Shown here in pieces: positions 17,993 to 27,145 of a DNA stretch of 64,000 bases. Made by a program: the position numbers and the translations under genes. Location: assembly GCA_045537915.1 (NCBI GenBank), contig JAZSQK010000065.1:25280-89279 (forward strand). Reading direction: 5' to 3'. The stretch's first letter is position 1. Each line of letters starts with the position of its first letter. The DNA comes from SFWF01 sp045537915. Lineage in GTDB: Bacteria; Bacillota; Clostridia; Oscillospirales; Acutalibacteraceae. The notes beneath the pieces were generated by a model, which saw only the letters and a list, made by a program, of their open reading frames with translations, made no database searches and was not told the origin of the DNA.

Positions 17993-18820
17993 TTATAAAC
18001 TATTGAGTGTCCCAAAAACCACCCTTTGAATACCGGACAAGTCCTTTCTAACCGAAATATCGGCAAATCCTTCATACTCAAGTATCTGTGCTACCGCTTC
18101 TGCCTGGTCAAAGCCAACCTCAAAGGCAAGAACTCCGCCGCTACAAAGGGAGGATTTCCAGCGGTTTGCAATTACTCTATAAAAATCGAGCCCGTCCTCT
18201 CCTCCGTCAAGTGCGGTATCTGGTTCTCTCTTTACCTCTTTTGAAAGACTATCCATATCAGATTTCCTTATATACGGCGGATTGCTGACTATAAGGTCAA
18301 ACTGTCCAAAAGGACTGTCAAAAACATCATATTTTACCGCTTTTACGTTATCCGCTTTATTATGCTCTATATTCTTTTGCAGATAAAAGTAAGCGCCGTC
18401 ATACTTTTCAAGGCAGATAACCGATGCATTTTTAAGCTCTCCCGCTATGCTTATACCGATACAGCCGCTTCCGGCACACAGGTCTAAAGCCTTGGGAGAG
18501 GGCTTGGTTTTCAAAAGCTCAATCGCTGTTTCAACCAGTGTTTCGGTATCCTGTCTTGGTATCAATACCCCTTCTCCTACAAAAAACTCAGACTTGTAGA
18601 ACCACCATTTGCCGATAATGTACTGTATAGGGTTGCCCTCAAGGCGTTTTGCAACTATCCCGTCAATCTGCGTTTTTGGCAGTCTCTTATCCGACAGCAG
18701 AAGTTTAGGTATCTCTTCATCCAAAAGGTATGAAAGGATTATTTTAGCCTCATTTTCGGCTTCATCGGTAATACCGCAAAGTTCGCTTTTTATGTAGGCT
18801 AACGCCTCTCTAACCGTCAT
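17993..18820 (-). CDS. prmC: Release factor glutamine methyltransferase
   Basis: This 275-aa enzyme methylates the glutamine of the GGQ motif in release factors RF1 and RF2. It has a helical N-terminal domain, the SAM loop LDLCAGSGCIGISIA near residue 113, and the catalytic NPPY (IVSNPPYIRK). The ATG at 18820 overlaps the TAA of the DUF1385 gene. A TTG two codons upstream is less likely. Confidence 0.94.
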   Translation of the reverse strand: MTVREALAYIKSELCGITDEAENEAKIILSYLLDEEIPKLLLSDKRLPKTQIDGIVAKRLEGNPIQYIIGKWWFYKSEFFVGEGVLIPRQDTETLVETAIELLKTKPSPKALDLCAGSGCIGISIAGELKNASVICLEKYDGAYFYLQKNIEHNKADNVKAVKYDVFDSPFGQFDLIVSNPPYIRKSDMDSLSKEVKREPDTALDGGEDGLDFYRVIANRWKSSLCSGGVLAFEVGFDQAEAVAQILEYEGFADISVRKDLSGIQRVVFGTLNSL

Positions 18821-19767
18821 TACCAATTATCCGCACCGTCTTCTTCGGGTATAACCTCTTTCATTGCGGCTATTGCAACCTCAATCATAGAATCATCAGG
18901 TTCCTTTACTGTAATTCTCTGTATCCAGAGTCCCGGAGCCGCAACAATTCTGGTTAAAATATTATCATATCTTCCGCACACCTTTATAAGCTCGTAGCCT
19001 ATACCGCAGGTAAAGGGAATCAGTAAAAGCTTTATAATGGTTCTCAGCCATAAAATACCTTTGAGCTGCGGAAAAAGCAAATCTAAAACGAGGGTTAAGA
19101 ATATGCTTACTATAAGAATTAGTATCATAAATGAGGTTCCGCAACGAGGATGGAATTTTTTTTGCTCACGGACATTTTCAACCGTTAGCTCAAGTCCTGC
19201 CTCGTAGCAGAAAATAGTCTTATGCTCGGCGCCGTGATAGCTGAATACCCTTTTGATATCCTTCATTAAGGAGACGGCCGCCATATATCCGAGAAAAATG
19301 GCAATTTTAAGTAATCCCTCAAAAAAGGCTCTGAACGGGGCTATAACCTCACCGACAATCAGTTCTATTCCCGTAAAAAGAAGCGAAGGAAGATAAATGA
19401 AAAGTCCTATGCAAAGAATTACCGCCAGAACACTTGCAATTATCATAATAACGCCTATAAGCCTTCCTTTATCCTTCTTTTCTTCTGAGGGTTTATCATC
19501 GACCTCATCAAGATAGCCCGATTTATCAGCCGATTCCATCATAGCTTTATATCCGTCAATCATTGACTCGACAAAGTTAACGACCCCACGAACTATCGGA
19601 AGCTTTAAAAGAGGATATTTATCTTTAATGCTTTTAATGCTTCTCTCACTGATATCAATACCGCCGTCCTTAAGGCGCACCGCCATGGCGCACTTTTTAG
19701 GACCTCTCATCATTATGCCTTCTATCAGCGCCTGTCCGCCAATACTGGTTTTTTTACAACTCATCAT
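18820..19767 (-). CDS. DUF1385 (YqhQ-like) membrane protein
   Basis: This 315-aa protein of unknown function is widespread in Firmicutes. The N-terminus has GGQALIEGIMMRGP and VRGVVNFVESM; a histidine-containing core follows (FSYHGAEHKTIFCYE and FHPRCGTSFM), and four or more membrane helices lie at about 98-125, 135-160, 220-245 and 250-275. Adjacent ATG codons at 19767 and 19764 follow AAGGAGAG, so the shorter start is chosen over the GTG at 19785. It overlaps the histidine kinase stop by 14 nt and is genetically linked to prmC, as in many Clostridia. Confidence 0.9.
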   Translation of the reverse strand: MMSCKKTSIGGQALIEGIMMRGPKKCAMAVRLKDGGIDISERSIKSIKDKYPLLKLPIVRGVVNFVESMIDGYKAMMESADKSGYLDEVDDKPSEEKKDKGRLIGVIMIIASVLAVILCIGLFIYLPSLLFTGIELIVGEVIAPFRAFFEGLLKIAIFLGYMAAVSLMKDIKRVFSYHGAEHKTIFCYEAGLELTVENVREQKKFHPRCGTSFMILILIVSIFLTLVLDLLFPQLKGILWLRTIIKLLLIPFTCGIGYELIKVCGRYDNILTRIVAAPGLWIQRITVKEPDDSMIEVAIAAMKEVIPEEDGADNW

Positions 19768-21181
19768 TCTCTCCTTGTTCTTCACAAACAGGCAAAACTA
19801 CCGTAACGGTTGTTCCTATGCCCTCGGTACTGTCGACAAGCAAAAGTCCGTTATGCTGTTTTAATATCTCGTCTGCAACGGCAAGTCCTATACCCGAGCC
19901 TCTGACCGTTTTGTTAGCCTTAAAGAATTTTTCTTTAACTCTGTCAAGGTCCTGCGCCGCAATTCCGACACCTGTATCGCTGATACTGACCTGAACACAA
20001 CCCTCTTCAAGCTGGGTTCTGATAAGAATCTGTCCGCCCGGAAGGTTGTATTTAAGGGCATTGTCAATAACATTTATAAAGACCTGCTTTATACGGTTTA
20101 TATCTCCCTGACAGAATATCTGTTGCTTTGATGCTATATATTCAAGCTTGACATTCTGTTTTTTTGCCATATCGACATACATATCAGCCGATTCGAGCAG
20201 CAGCTTTCCTAAATCAAATCTTTCCATATTCATAGAAAGTCTGCCCGACTGCATTCTTGAAAAATCAAGCAGCTCCTCAACCAGACTGTTAAGTCTTTCG
20301 GACTCGGTAAGGACTACATCGAGTCCCTTGTTAACGGTGTTTTCATCAAAGCCGATAGACATTTTAGCCGTTTCGGCCCAACCTCTGATTGCCGTTAGCG
20401 GAGTGCGCAGCTCGTGAGAAACCGAGGAAATAAAATCGTTTTTCATATTCTCGGCGTGTTGCAGCTCACTTGCCATATAGTTGATTGCGTCACAAAGCTC
20501 TCCGATTTCATTGTTGGACTGCATTTCTATACGGGAATTAAAATCTCCCATTGCAATCTTTCTGGACATATTGCTGACATCTCTTATCGGATTAACTATT
20601 GACTTGATAAAGTACAAGCCCGAAATGCCCGTAATGAGCAGAATAAACAGTCCAACAGCAATTCCCATTATATAGGAAAATACAATATGTCGGTTAACGT
20701 CTGTCAGGGAGACTATCCATCTTACAGCACCGTTAGATGCCTGACTAACCGATTTTAAAATTACCGTCTGACAAAGAATACTCTCTCCGACACTGCTTTT
20801 TCCTATCCAAAAGGCCTCGTCGCCGTCTGTCACAGCCGCCTGATAATCGGGCATACTGTTGCCAGAAACCGTAAAACCTGTTGTGGAAAAGAGTATGTTT
20901 CCGCTGTTATCGAGAATTTGAACCTCAAGCTTATCCTTATGCTCAAATTCTTCGCAATACCGTCTTGCAGTACTCAGATATTCCGAAGAAGGACAGTTTG
21001 CAAGGGGTGTTATAAAGGCCTGACCGTATTCCTCGGCAAGAGACTGAGTTTTGTTGAGATAATATGACCTTATGAGAACACAAAAGACTATTTCGAGGAC
21101 CAGAATTACCATAAACATAACAAGAAAAACGTTAACTATCCATTTCCAAGCAACGCTTTTAAATTTTACTTCAAATTCCAT
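19754..21181 (-). CDS. Sensor histidine kinase
   Basis: This 475-aa membrane kinase partners the adjacent response regulator. A first membrane helix (about 13-37), an extracellular sensor domain (38-168) and a second helix (169-191) are followed by HAMP (192-244), the phospho-acceptor region with His256 in SSVSHELRTPL, and an ATPase domain with N box VIDNALKYN, DTGVGIA and GSGIGLAVA. It resembles PhoR/ResE-type kinases. The stimulus is unknown, though an FG-GAP-like lipoprotein encoded upstream may feed into it. Confidence 0.94.
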   Translation of the reverse strand: MEFEVKFKSVAWKWIVNVFLVMFMVILVLEIVFCVLIRSYYLNKTQSLAEEYGQAFITPLANCPSSEYLSTARRYCEEFEHKDKLEVQILDNSGNILFSTTGFTVSGNSMPDYQAAVTDGDEAFWIGKSSVGESILCQTVILKSVSQASNGAVRWIVSLTDVNRHIVFSYIMGIAVGLFILLITGISGLYFIKSIVNPIRDVSNMSRKIAMGDFNSRIEMQSNNEIGELCDAINYMASELQHAENMKNDFISSVSHELRTPLTAIRGWAETAKMSIGFDENTVNKGLDVVLTESERLNSLVEELLDFSRMQSGRLSMNMERFDLGKLLLESADMYVDMAKKQNVKLEYIASKQQIFCQGDINRIKQVFINVIDNALKYNLPGGQILIRTQLEEGCVQVSISDTGVGIAAQDLDRVKEKFFKANKTVRGSGIGLAVADEILKQHNGLLLVDSTEGIGTTVTVVLPVCEEQGENDEL

Positions 21182-21223
21182 CTGTCCTCACCTGCCTTTT
21201 GCATTTATCCTTCTATAAAGCGG

Positions 21224-21925
21224 TTAATCTCCGCTATTCCACTTATATCCCATTCCCCAAACAGTTACAAGATATTTTGGAGACGAGGGTTCATCCTCTA
21301 TCTTCATTCTTAGTCTTCTTATATTAACATCGACTATCTTTTCTTCTCCGAAATAGCCACTTCCCCATACCTTGTTAAGTATATCTGTGCGGTCTAGGGC
21401 TGTATCGGGGTTTGTAAAGAAATACTCTATTATCTGGAACTCAACCTGTGTAAGCTCAATATTTTCGCCCTTCTTTGACAGGGTATGTCTGCGCAGATTA
21501 AGTGTGAAATCTCCCAGCTTTATCTCGTTCGTGTTCTTGGTATTTGTTGCTCTATTCATGCCCACACGTCTGTAGAGCGAATCCACTCTGGCAAGAAGCT
21601 CTGTCGGGCTGAAGGGCTTGGTGATATAGTCGTCTGCGCCTATCATCAGTCCGCTTATTTTATCCATTTCCTGTGTTCTTGCCGTCAGCATTATGATGCC
21701 AAGCGTTTCGGTCCTTTTTCTTAACTCCTTGCACAAGGTAAAGCCGTCCATACCTGGCATTGAAATATCAAGCAGAGCAATATCAAAATCGGGCTCATTG
21801 TTAAAGATTTGTAAAGCTTCCTCACCCGAACCTGCCTCAACTACCTTGTATCCGGCACGTTTTAAATTTATAGCTTCAAATTCGCGTATGGCTTCTTCGT
21901 CTTCGACAATAAGAATTTTTCTCAC
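21224..21925 (-). CDS. OmpR/PhoB-family response regulator
   Basis: This 233-aa regulator has a receiver domain with acidic pocket VEDEE, phospho-acceptor Asp53 (LLDISMPGMDG) and switch Lys in DDYITKPFS. The C-terminal winged helix (about 130-230) includes TQVEFQIIEYFF and VDVNIRRLRMKIE. It is co-transcribed with the kinase (42-nt gap) and the upstream lipoprotein (16-nt gap). Target genes are not evident. Confidence 0.95.
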   Translation of the reverse strand: MRKILIVEDEEAIREFEAINLKRAGYKVVEAGSGEEALQIFNNEPDFDIALLDISMPGMDGFTLCKELRKRTETLGIIMLTARTQEMDKISGLMIGADDYITKPFSPTELLARVDSLYRRVGMNRATNTKNTNEIKLGDFTLNLRRHTLSKKGENIELTQVEFQIIEYFFTNPDTALDRTDILNKVWGSGYFGEEKIVDVNIRRLRMKIEDEPSSPKYLVTVWGMGYKWNSGD

Positions 21926-21941
21926 TATTATTTCTCCTATC

Positions 21942-23249
21942 TTATTTAATAATCTGGAAATTGTTTTGTAACTCCCCGAACCCTATTCCAAGCGGGTTAT
22001 CCTCGGTTATCTTTACTAAATAAACTATTCCGCTGTACTCATCGAGCTTTTGATATGAACTGTCATATTTTTCTGAGTCAAAATCGCTTTTTGTTGCGGC
22101 GACTATTCGGAAAACCTCGTCCCCCTGGGTATCGGTCTCACTGTCATAGCTATAGAAAATTCGCATTCTCGACTCGGTCTTTCTTGCCAGATGAATATTA
22201 TCGAGCCAACTTTCAGGCGGAGTAATGTAATATCCGTCGGTATAGTTCATTATGGTATTTTGAGTTATATTAAGCTCTTTACCGTCAAAGCTGCTCCACG
22301 AGGTTACATACACCTTATCAACATCGCTTTTTTGCTCGGTTGATTTAAGAACCTTCATAATAGGAATATCAACCGTTTGGTCACCATCAAAATCCTTACA
22401 GAACACAAGTGACGGACGGTAGGTCAGCTTGGTTTCAAAAAGGTGTGGGTCGTAAAGCGTTTTGAGCACGTCCGAATCAAACCACACGACCTCTGTGAGC
22501 GATCCCGTTCCTTTTACGGCATCTATATATATTGCCGGTCTTCCGTCGTCAAGGGTTGACACTATCGGGGTGTTGTAGCTTGTAATACCTCCGTCAAGCA
22601 TTGCCGAACCCGATTCTTCTATACCCTTATCGGTAAAGGTCAGAGTTCTGACCGTAGAGGTCTTTTCGGTTGAGTTATGATGAATGAGTACAAGCTCATT
22701 GTTGGCCTTAGCTCTTATTTTTCCGCAAAGGAACTCGGTATATTTTTCGAGCGCCCTTTGGCTCAGTGAATTTCCGTCATAGGTGTAAACGCCAACCTGC
22801 TTGTCAACCGTTCCGTAAATCATCCAGCCGACCAAGATTTCGGGAATCCTGTCATCATTAAGGTCGCAAAAAGTCAGCTTTTCTATTCCGCTGCCGACAA
22901 TACTGATATCGGTTTTGCTTACCCATTTTTCATCCACAAGATCGATTACATTAATGTGCATTGTAACAGCATTATCAACATTTGTGCTGTATAGAGCAAG
23001 AGCCTCTTCAATTCGGTCACCGTCAAGGTCAATCAGTGTAAAGGCTGATCGATAATCACCAGATACAGGATATTTAAGGGTAATATCGCTACCAACAGCC
23101 TTCTCAAGAGCCTTTTGTATAGGATAGATATATCCCTCCTGTTTTGGCGGAGATAAAAGTCCGTCAACATTAAAATCAAACGACTTACAGGATGTAAGCG
23201 TAAAAAGCATTATGACTGTGCATAATACTGCAAAAATTCTCCTGAACAC
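21942..23249 (-). CDS. Lipoprotein with FG-GAP/VCBS-like repeats
   Basis: This 435-aa secreted lipoprotein begins with a signal peptide ending in the lipobox LTSC. Calcium-loop-like repeats recur: DLDGDRIEEALALYS, DLNDDRIPEILVGWM and DFDGDQTVDIPIMK, the pattern of integrin-type beta-propeller blades. An ATG exists at 23297, but the -10 box TATAAT lies only 6 bp before it, so it would be almost leaderless. A GTG at 23249 has AGGAGG about 10 nt upstream and leaves a normal signal peptide, so it is chosen. First in an operon with a two-component pair, it may act as an extracellular sensor partner (inference). Confidence 0.78.
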   Translation of the reverse strand: MFRRIFAVLCTVIMLFTLTSCKSFDFNVDGLLSPPKQEGYIYPIQKALEKAVGSDITLKYPVSGDYRSAFTLIDLDGDRIEEALALYSTNVDNAVTMHINVIDLVDEKWVSKTDISIVGSGIEKLTFCDLNDDRIPEILVGWMIYGTVDKQVGVYTYDGNSLSQRALEKYTEFLCGKIRAKANNELVLIHHNSTEKTSTVRTLTFTDKGIEESGSAMLDGGITSYNTPIVSTLDDGRPAIYIDAVKGTGSLTEVVWFDSDVLKTLYDPHLFETKLTYRPSLVFCKDFDGDQTVDIPIMKVLKSTEQKSDVDKVYVTSWSSFDGKELNITQNTIMNYTDGYYITPPESWLDNIHLARKTESRMRIFYSYDSETDTQGDEVFRIVAATKSDFDSEKYDSSYQKLDEYSGIVYLVKITEDNPLGIGFGELQNNFQIIK

Positions 23250-23302
23250 CGACCTGGCACCTCCTGACTGGCGAGAATATTCTTTATACTTATACATAGT
23301 AA

Positions 23303-23331
23303 ATTATATCACATATTTTTTAAAAAATAAA
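23303..23331 (-). promoter_or_regulatory. Extended -10 promoter of the lipoprotein-RR-HK operon
   Basis: On the minus strand TGATATAAT (extended -10, TATAAT at 23308-23303) has a weak TTTATT 17 nt upstream. The predicted transcription start falls on or near the ATG at 23297, which supports use of the GTG start at 23249. Confidence 0.65.
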
Positions 23332-23342
23332 GTCTTTTATGA

Positions 23343-23380
23343 AGAAAAAACACACATTAACAGTAGTGTTAATGTGTGTT
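23343..23380 (-). terminator. Terminator of the pgk-tpiA-gpmI operon
   Basis: On the minus strand AACACACATTAACA pairs exactly with TGTTAATGTGTGTT over a 4-nt loop, followed by TTTT. It is the end of the glycolytic operon. Confidence 0.92.
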
Positions 23381-23388
23381 TTAATCTG

Positions 23389-24924
23389 TTAATCAACTAT
23401 TATACTTTCTCCGGTCATTTCCAAGGGCTGCGTGAGTCCCAAAAGCTTTATAATTGTCGGAGAAATGTCGCAAAGCTTTGCATTTTCTCTGAGCTTACAA
23501 GCTCTTCCTATAACTGCAAAAGGTACCGGATTTGTAGTATGAGCCGTAAATGGAGAACCGTCCTCGGCAACCATACAGTCGGCATTACCGTGATCTGCGG
23601 TAAGCAGCATAACGCCACCCATTGAAACTACTGCATCGGCTACCTTGCCGACACACTCGTCGACCGTTTCAACCGCCTTTACCGCTGCGTTGAAAATGCC
23701 CGTATGTCCAACCATATCGCAGTTAGCAAAGTTAAGAATAATAACATCGTATTTTCCGCTGTTTATAGCCTCTACAACCTTTTCACAAACAGGCGCCGCA
23801 CTCATTTCGGGCTGAAGGTCATAGGTCGCAACCTTTGGAGAAGCAACGAGAATTCTGTCCTCGTTTTTATACTCAACCTCAACACCGCCGTTAAAGAAGA
23901 AGGTTACATGAGCATACTTCTCGGTTTCGGCAATGCGAAGCTGTGTCATTCCCTTTTCAGCAAGATATTCGCCGAGGGTGTTTTTAAGGGATTGCGGCTT
24001 GAATGCAACCTCAACATTAGGCATAGATGCATCATACTGAGTCATGCAAACATAGAAGAGGTCAAGCTTTCCTCCCCTTCTCTCAAAGCCGTTAAAATCA
24101 GGATCAACAAAGGTTCTGGTAATCTCTCTTGCACGGTCAGGGCGGAAGTTGAAGAATATTACGCTATCGCACGATTTTATTCTTTCGGTGCCCTCGACAA
24201 TCGTAGGAAGAACAAACTCATCGGTAAGATTCTTCCCGTCCTCATCAACCGTTTCATAGGATTTTCTGACCGCTGCAGCCGCATCATCTGTAAGGATTCC
24301 CTCACCATAAACAAGAGCGGCATATGCCTTACCGACTCTGTCCCAGCGGTTATCACGGTCCATACCGTAAAATCTTCCCATTACGGTTGCGATTTTACCT
24401 GCTCCGATTTTTGCAAGCTCGGCATTTGCGGCATCTATAAAGTCAGCCGCAGAGGCGGGAGGAACGTCACGGCCATCAAGAAGTCCGTGAATATAAATTC
24501 TCTCTAAACCAGAATCCTTTGCCATTTGAACAAGTGCGTAAAGGTGCTCGATATGAGAGTGAACTCCACCGTCGGATAACAGTCCCATAAGATGCAGAGC
24601 CGAATTCTTAGCCTTGCAGTTTTCTATTGCGGCAACAAGCGCCTCATTTTTCTGCATTTCGCCATCCTTTGCCGCCTTGGTAATGCGGGTAAGCTCCTGA
24701 TACACTACACGACCTGCACCGATATTTGTGTGTCCTACCTCGCTGTTGCCCATCTGTCCGTCGGGAAGACCTACGTCCATTCCCGAAGCGCCGATAGCGG
24801 TTGTGGGACATTCTGCAAATATCTTATCAAGATTTGGAGTCTTTGCGGCTTCAATGGCATTAACCTCTTTTACGGGATTAAATCCAAAGCCGTCCATAAT
24901 GGTTAAAACTAAAGGTTTTTTCAT
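23389..24924 (-). CDS. gpmI: 2,3-bisphosphoglycerate-independent phosphoglycerate mutase
   Basis: This 511-aa manganese enzyme interconverts 3- and 2-phosphoglycerate. It has an alkaline-phosphatase-like core with TIMDGFG at the start, the catalytic serine in GQMGNSEVGHTNIG, and metal ligands in NFANCDMVGHTG and LTADHGNAD. An upstream in-frame ATG at 24969 would add 15 residues without family similarity. The ATG at 24924 has AGGTG upstream and begins MKKPLVL as usual. It is third in the operon after pgk and tpiA. Confidence 0.96.
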   Translation of the reverse strand: MKKPLVLTIMDGFGFNPVKEVNAIEAAKTPNLDKIFAECPTTAIGASGMDVGLPDGQMGNSEVGHTNIGAGRVVYQELTRITKAAKDGEMQKNEALVAAIENCKAKNSALHLMGLLSDGGVHSHIEHLYALVQMAKDSGLERIYIHGLLDGRDVPPASAADFIDAANAELAKIGAGKIATVMGRFYGMDRDNRWDRVGKAYAALVYGEGILTDDAAAAVRKSYETVDEDGKNLTDEFVLPTIVEGTERIKSCDSVIFFNFRPDRAREITRTFVDPDFNGFERRGGKLDLFYVCMTQYDASMPNVEVAFKPQSLKNTLGEYLAEKGMTQLRIAETEKYAHVTFFFNGGVEVEYKNEDRILVASPKVATYDLQPEMSAAPVCEKVVEAINSGKYDVIILNFANCDMVGHTGIFNAAVKAVETVDECVGKVADAVVSMGGVMLLTADHGNADCMVAEDGSPFTAHTTNPVPFAVIGRACKLRENAKLCDISPTIIKLLGLTQPLEMTGESIIVD

Positions 24925-24969
24925 TTGTTTCACCTGAATTGTATTATAATGATTATAGAGCGAAATCAA

Positions 24970-25737
24970 TTATTTACTTGCAGCCTTTACTATAACGCTG
25001 AAATCCTCTGCCTTTAGGGATGCGCCGCCAATAAGTCCGCCGTCAACATTTACCTTTTCGAGAAGCTCGTCTGCGTTCTTTGCGTTCATAGAGCCGCCAT
25101 ACTGAACAGTCACGGTCTCGGCAACCTCTGCGCCGTAGCTTTCTGCTATAGCTGCACGGACAAAACCATTACCCTCGTCAGCCTGGTCGGCGGTAGCAGT
25201 AACACCTGTGCCGATTGCCCAAACAGGTTCGTATGCGATAATTATTTTATCTAGGTCCTCTGCCTTTATGTTTGTGAGAGCCATTTTTGTCTGGTATTTA
25301 AGGAGGGTTTCGGTATATCCGAGTTCCCTCTGCTCAAGGGTCTCTCCAACACAAACTATTGCAGTAAGCCCTGCATTAACAGCAGCAATGGTGCGAAGAT
25401 TTACCGTCTGGTCGGTCTCTCCAAAATACTGTCTACGCTCCGAGTGACCGATAACTACATATTCTACGCCACAGGCCGTCAGCATTTCTGCGGAAACCTC
25501 TCCCGTATAAGCGCCCGAAGCTTTAAAATGTACATTTTCAGCTCCGATTTTTATATTTGAACCCTTACTTGCTTCAACCGCAACGGCGATATCCACAAAG
25601 GGTACGCAAAGAACTACATCGCAGTCAGCATCCGCAACCAAAGGCTTCATTTCATTTATGAGAGCGGCAGCCTCTGCAGGAGTTTTATTCATTTTCCAGT
25701 TACCTGCGATAACCGCTTTTCTTACAGACTTTTTCAT
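24970..25737 (-). CDS. tpiA: Triosephosphate isomerase
   Basis: This 255-aa TIM-barrel enzyme interconverts dihydroxyacetone phosphate and glyceraldehyde 3-phosphate. The catalytic lysine is in GNWKMNK, the histidine in VIGHSERRQYFGE, the glutamate in IAYEPVWAIGTG, and the phosphate loop in VQYGGSMN. It lies between pgk and gpmI; an intercistronic hairpin separates it from pgk. Confidence 0.97.
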   Translation of the reverse strand: MKKSVRKAVIAGNWKMNKTPAEAAALINEMKPLVADADCDVVLCVPFVDIAVAVEASKGSNIKIGAENVHFKASGAYTGEVSAEMLTACGVEYVVIGHSERRQYFGETDQTVNLRTIAAVNAGLTAIVCVGETLEQRELGYTETLLKYQTKMALTNIKAEDLDKIIIAYEPVWAIGTGVTATADQADEGNGFVRAAIAESYGAEVAETVTVQYGGSMNAKNADELLEKVNVDGGLIGGASLKAEDFSVIVKAASK

Positions 25738-25762
25738 TTTGTTACTCCTTTATACACAGTAC

Positions 25763-25787
25763 GGCACGGCATAAAAAACGCCGTGCC
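25763..25787 (-). other. Intercistronic hairpin between pgk and tpiA
   Basis: GGCACGGC and GCCGTGCC form a perfect 8-bp stem around a 9-nt loop on the minus strand. The sequence after it lacks a T-run, so it is not a simple terminator. It may stabilise or process the operon mRNA. Confidence 0.6.
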
Positions 25788-25800
25788 TCACATAATTTAA

Positions 25801-27012
25801 TTATTTATCGTTCATTGCTGCGATACCGGGAAGCTCTTTACCCTCGAGGAACTCAAGAGAAGCGCCGCCGCCGGTAGAAATATGGCTCATCTTATCGCCA
25901 AAGCCAAGGTTGTTTACTGCCGCAGCAGAGTCGCCGCCGCCGATGATGGTAACAGCATCGGTTTCGGCAAGAGCCTCGGCAACAGAAATAGTGCCGTTAG
26001 CAAGACAGGGGTTCTCGGAAACGCCCATAGGTCCATTCCAGACAACAGTTTTTGCGTTCTTTACGGCATCTGCAAACATTTTTGCAGACTCTGTGCCGAT
26101 ATCAAGTCCCATCATATCATCGGGAATCTCTCCAACCTTAACATTAGCGGTTTCAATAGGAGCATCAACAGGGTCGGGAAAAGACTTTGTAATAATAGTA
26201 TCAATCGGAAGAAGAATCTCTACGCCCTTCTCTTTGGCCTGTTTGAGCATATCCTTACAATAATCAATCTTTTCGGGGTCTACAAGGCTCTTTCCTACAG
26301 CACAACCCTGAGCAACAGCGAAGGTAAATGCCATTCCGCCGCCTATGATAAGGGTATCTGCCTTATTCAGAAGGTTTTCAATAACCGAAAGCTTGTCTGC
26401 AACCTTAGCACCACCAAGAATGCATACAAAGGGGCGCTCGGGATTTTCAACTGCATTGCCGAGATACTGAATCTCTTTCTGAATAAGATAGCCTACAACA
26501 GCCTCTTCAACATAGTTTACTACGCCAACAGTAGAGCAATGGGCTCTGTGAGCAGCTCCAAAAGCATCGTTAACAAAGATGTCTGCCAGAGAACCAAGTT
26601 CACTTGAGAAAGCCTCACCGTTCTTGGTCTCTTCAGCACGGTAACGGGTGTTCTGGAGAAGAACCACATCTCCATCATTCATTTTAGCAACAGCAGCCTT
26701 TGCTTTTTCTCCGACGACATTATCATCGGCTGCAAAAACAACCTCTTTACCCAAATGCTCCGAAAGTCGCTTTGCAACAGGAGCGAGTGAAAGCTCAGGC
26801 TTGGGTTCTCCCTTCGGCTTTCCGAGGTGTGAGCAAAGAATTACCTTGCCGCCATCTTCAATCAACTTCTTGATTGTGGGGAGGGCTGCAACTATACGGT
26901 TTTCGTCAGTAATAACGCCGTTTTTGAGCGGAACGTTAAAATCACAGCGGACAAGAACTCGTTTTCCTTTTACATTGATATCGTCTACGGTTTTTTTGTT
27001 GAGTAATGCCAA
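25801..27012 (-). CDS. pgk: Phosphoglycerate kinase
   Basis: This 403-aa glycolytic kinase makes ATP from 1,3-bisphosphoglycerate. The substrate region KRVLVRCDFNVPLKNG is at the N-terminus and the nucleotide loop IGGGDSAAAV near the C-terminus, and the length is normal. The start is a TTG at 27012: AGGAAG lies six nucleotides upstream, and no ATG occurs before the conserved LNKKTV. It is first in the pgk-tpiA-gpmI operon. A gap gene is not in the window. Confidence 0.96.
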   Translation of the reverse strand: MALLNKKTVDDINVKGKRVLVRCDFNVPLKNGVITDENRIVAALPTIKKLIEDGGKVILCSHLGKPKGEPKPELSLAPVAKRLSEHLGKEVVFAADDNVVGEKAKAAVAKMNDGDVVLLQNTRYRAEETKNGEAFSSELGSLADIFVNDAFGAAHRAHCSTVGVVNYVEEAVVGYLIQKEIQYLGNAVENPERPFVCILGGAKVADKLSVIENLLNKADTLIIGGGMAFTFAVAQGCAVGKSLVDPEKIDYCKDMLKQAKEKGVEILLPIDTIITKSFPDPVDAPIETANVKVGEIPDDMMGLDIGTESAKMFADAVKNAKTVVWNGPMGVSENPCLANGTISVAEALAETDAVTIIGGGDSAAAVNNLGFGDKMSHISTGGGASLEFLEGKELPGIAAMNDK

Positions 27013-27061
27013 AAAAATCTTCCTTTCTATATAACAAGCTTTTGCTTAAAATAACAAAATT

Positions 27062-27116
27062 TTAACTAAACATAGTTAACCAAGTATATTTTACACAAAA
27101 TGAGCAAATTTTGCAA
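27062..27116 (-). promoter_or_regulatory. Promoter and leader palindrome of the pgk operon
   Basis: On the minus strand TTGCAA (27116-27111) and TAAAAT (27093-27088) are 17 nt apart. Just downstream the leader has TTAACTA-TGTT-TAGTTAA (27079-27062), a perfect 7-bp dyad at about the transcription start. It could be an operator for a sugar-responsive repressor. Confidence 0.55.
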
Positions 27117-27145
27117 TATATATTTAATATATAATTTTACTTATT

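Noticed and set aside
23704..24507. 267-codon plus-strand frame opposite gpmI
   Set aside because: Antisense shadow of a clear gpmI gene, with no ribosome-binding site.
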